NCBI RefSeq assembly: GCF_030407165.1
Contig: NZ_CP129111.1
Span: 1,798,001-1,862,000 of the forward strand
Reading direction: 5' to 3'
Source of the DNA: Fontisubflavum oceani
GTDB taxonomy: Bacteria; Pseudomonadota; Alphaproteobacteria; Rhodobacterales; Rhodobacteraceae
DNA: 64,000 bases
Shown: positions 63,024-64,000 of the stretch, in pieces
Position numbering within the stretch: the first letter of the stretch is position 1
How the letters are laid out: each line of letters starts with the position of its first letter
Notes under the pieces: model-generated
What the model saw: the letters and a program-made list of their open reading frames with translations, nothing else
Told to the model about the DNA's origin: nothing
Databases searched by the model: none
Program-made: the position numbers and the translations under genes

Positions 63024-64000
63024 TCACACCGTGTCGAGATAGAGCGCGGTCAGCGTTTCGGCGTCGAGATCGGCGGTTTTGCGGAGCTCTTGGCGTTTGG
63101 TGCGGGTGAAGGCGTCGATCAGCTCCGGCGCGAAGATCCGGGCGATCTCGGGCGCGCTGGCAAAACTGTCGATGGCCTCGGGCCAGTGTGTGGGCAGGTT
63201 GGGTGGCACCAGATCATAGGCGTTGCCGCTGATCGGGGCGGCAGGTGCAACACCGTCTTCGATCCCGTTAAGTGCGGCGCCGAGAATGGCCGCGAGGAAT
63301 AGGTAGGGGTTAATGTCGCCACCCGCGACGCGATGTTCGATCCGCCGCGCAGCGGGGGCACCGCCGGGGATGCGCAGCGCCGTCGTGCGGTTTTCATACC
63401 CCCAAGCGGCGGCAATCGGAGCATGGGCACCCGGCGTGAAACGGTCATAGCTCGAGTGATGCGGCGCAAAGATCAACATCGCGCCCGCCATCGCCGATAG
63501 GCATCCAGCGACGGCATGATGCAGCATGGGCGCGCCCTCGGCAGTGCCATCATCGAAGATGTTTCGCCCGGCGGCGTTGAGGATCGAAAAGTGACTGTGC
63601 AGCCCATTGCCGGAGTGATCGGGATAGGGCTTGGCCATGAAACTGGCGGCGAAGCCCTGTTTCCGCGCCAGACCCTGCGCCAGAAGCTTGAAGAGCCAGG
63701 TGTCGTCGGCGGCTTTCAACGCGTCCGCTTGATGCATCAGATTGATCTCGAACTGTCCCGGCCCGGCCTCTGAGATCGCGGTGTCGGCGGGGATGCCCAT
63801 CGCGGCGCATCCGGCATAAAGGTCGGTGAAAAACCCGTCGAACGCATCGAGTTCGCGGACTGACAACACATCCGCTTGATGCCGCCGTTTCCCCGACCGA
63901 GGACTCTCCGGCGCGCGGAGGGTCGGGCCGCTGTCATCGACCAAATAGAACTCCAATTCGGTGGCAACCACGGGGTCAGGCCACGCGCGGCGTAGCGCTC
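63024..64000 (-). CDS. Second GS-family (PuuA-like) enzyme, partial
   Basis: The 3' part of a class I GS-fold gene; the 5' part is beyond the window. VATELEFYLVDDSG, GPGQFEINLMHQADAL, the His motif HSHFSILNAAGRNIFDD and YENRTTALRIPGGAP are conserved. The C-terminus is KTADLDAETLTALYLDTV. Upstream of VVATELEF the next frame reads ERYAARGLTP, the usual sequence there, so a one-base deletion near 63972-63975 is likely. Together with puuA-like and GATase genes it points to polyamine or ethanolamine catabolism. Confidence 0.88.
   Translation of the reverse strand, partial: ALRRAWPDPVVATELEFYLVDDSGPTLRAPESPRSGKRRHQADVLSVRELDAFDGFFTDLYAGCAAMGIPADTAISEAGPGQFEINLMHQADALKAADDTWLFKLLAQGLARKQGFAASFMAKPYPDHSGNGLHSHFSILNAAGRNIFDDGTAEGAPMLHHAVAGCLSAMAGAMLIFAPHHSSYDRFTPGAHAPIAAAWGYENRTTALRIPGGAPAARRIEHRVAGGDINPYLFLAAILGAALNGIEDGVAPAAPISGNAYDLVPPNLPTHWPEAIDSFASAPEIARIFAPELIDAFTRTKRQELRKTADLDAETLTALYLDTV

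Noticed and set aside
1..64000. tRNA, rRNA, prophage or IS element
   Set aside because: Reading the intergenic gaps on both strands I found no T-loop signatures, rRNA, integrase, transposase or phage structural genes.

Overview
The window is about 63 percent GC and closely packed with genes. Its content points to an alphaproteobacterium of the Rhodobacterales (Roseobacter/Rhodobacter group). The evidence is gene order typical of that group: surE-pcm-nlpD; yajC-secD-secF followed by an Mth938-like gene; phaZ divergent from phaC-phaP-phaR; a LacI-ABC-glycosidase operon laid out like rhizobial agl; and polyamine gamma-glutamylation genes. I see no rRNA, tRNA, CRISPR array, transposase or integrase, so this looks like ordinary chromosome with small accessory patches.

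Layout. 0.1-5.4 kb: YbjN-like protein, proC, a CsaA-like tRNA-binding protein, a 2-hydroxyacid dehydrogenase, thymidine kinase, an unrecognised HTH-like protein and a FabH-like ketoacyl synthase. 5.4-7.3 kb: accessory patch with an orphan BrnA-type antitoxin, two tiny conserved genes, a displaced copy of the carB 3' end and a 131-bp palindromic element. 7.3-19.1 kb, minus strand: carB, a cyclopropane-fatty-acid synthase, nlpD-pcm-surE, a tryptophan-rich membrane protein, serS and a membrane-anchored pentapeptide-repeat protein. 19.2-27 kb: Sec accessory operon, TauE/SafE exporter, small secreted or unknown-function proteins, thyX. 27-35.7 kb: accessory-rich, with an orphan trypsin-like protease, a second copy of the 130-bp element, cspA, an ArsC-like protein, a complete bufferin (copper-metallophore RiPP) operon bufA-bufB-bufC-doxX, a serine hydrolase and an unknown low-GC gene. 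35.7-40.7 kb: thrS, MFS exporter, MAPEG, and SRPBCC plus ArsR-SRPBCC genes behind a large palindrome. 40.7-50 kb: two alpha/beta hydrolases, then a LacI-regulated sugar ABC operon with an MGH1/GH63-type glycosidase. 50-56.5 kb: RidA, a hydrolase and the PHA storage cluster. 56.5-64 kb: class III aminotransferase, DegT aminotransferase, and a puuA/puuB/GATase/GS polyamine-catabolism block that runs off the end.

A strong technical signal runs through the window. Eleven or twelve conserved genes (carB, cfa, a TspO-like gene, secD, arsC-like, thrS, a sugar-binding protein, a malG-like permease, two hydrolases, puuA and perhaps the last GS) are each broken by one single-base indel, mostly in a short homopolymer. 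Several are normally essential, so sequencing or assembly error is far likelier than mass pseudogenisation. I give each such gene one full-length coordinate pair and state where the frame breaks. One consequence is an apparent 882-residue glutamine synthetase-oxidoreductase fusion that is not real.

The most interesting non-coding signals are: the two 130-bp elements whose 11-bp terminal inverted repeats covary between copies; a 36-bp motif of 7-bp direct repeats on an 11-bp period, shared by the promoter regions of serS and the FabH-like gene; CTGC-N3-GCAG sites at phaP and phaR; and a UUCG-loop terminator between bufA and bufB.
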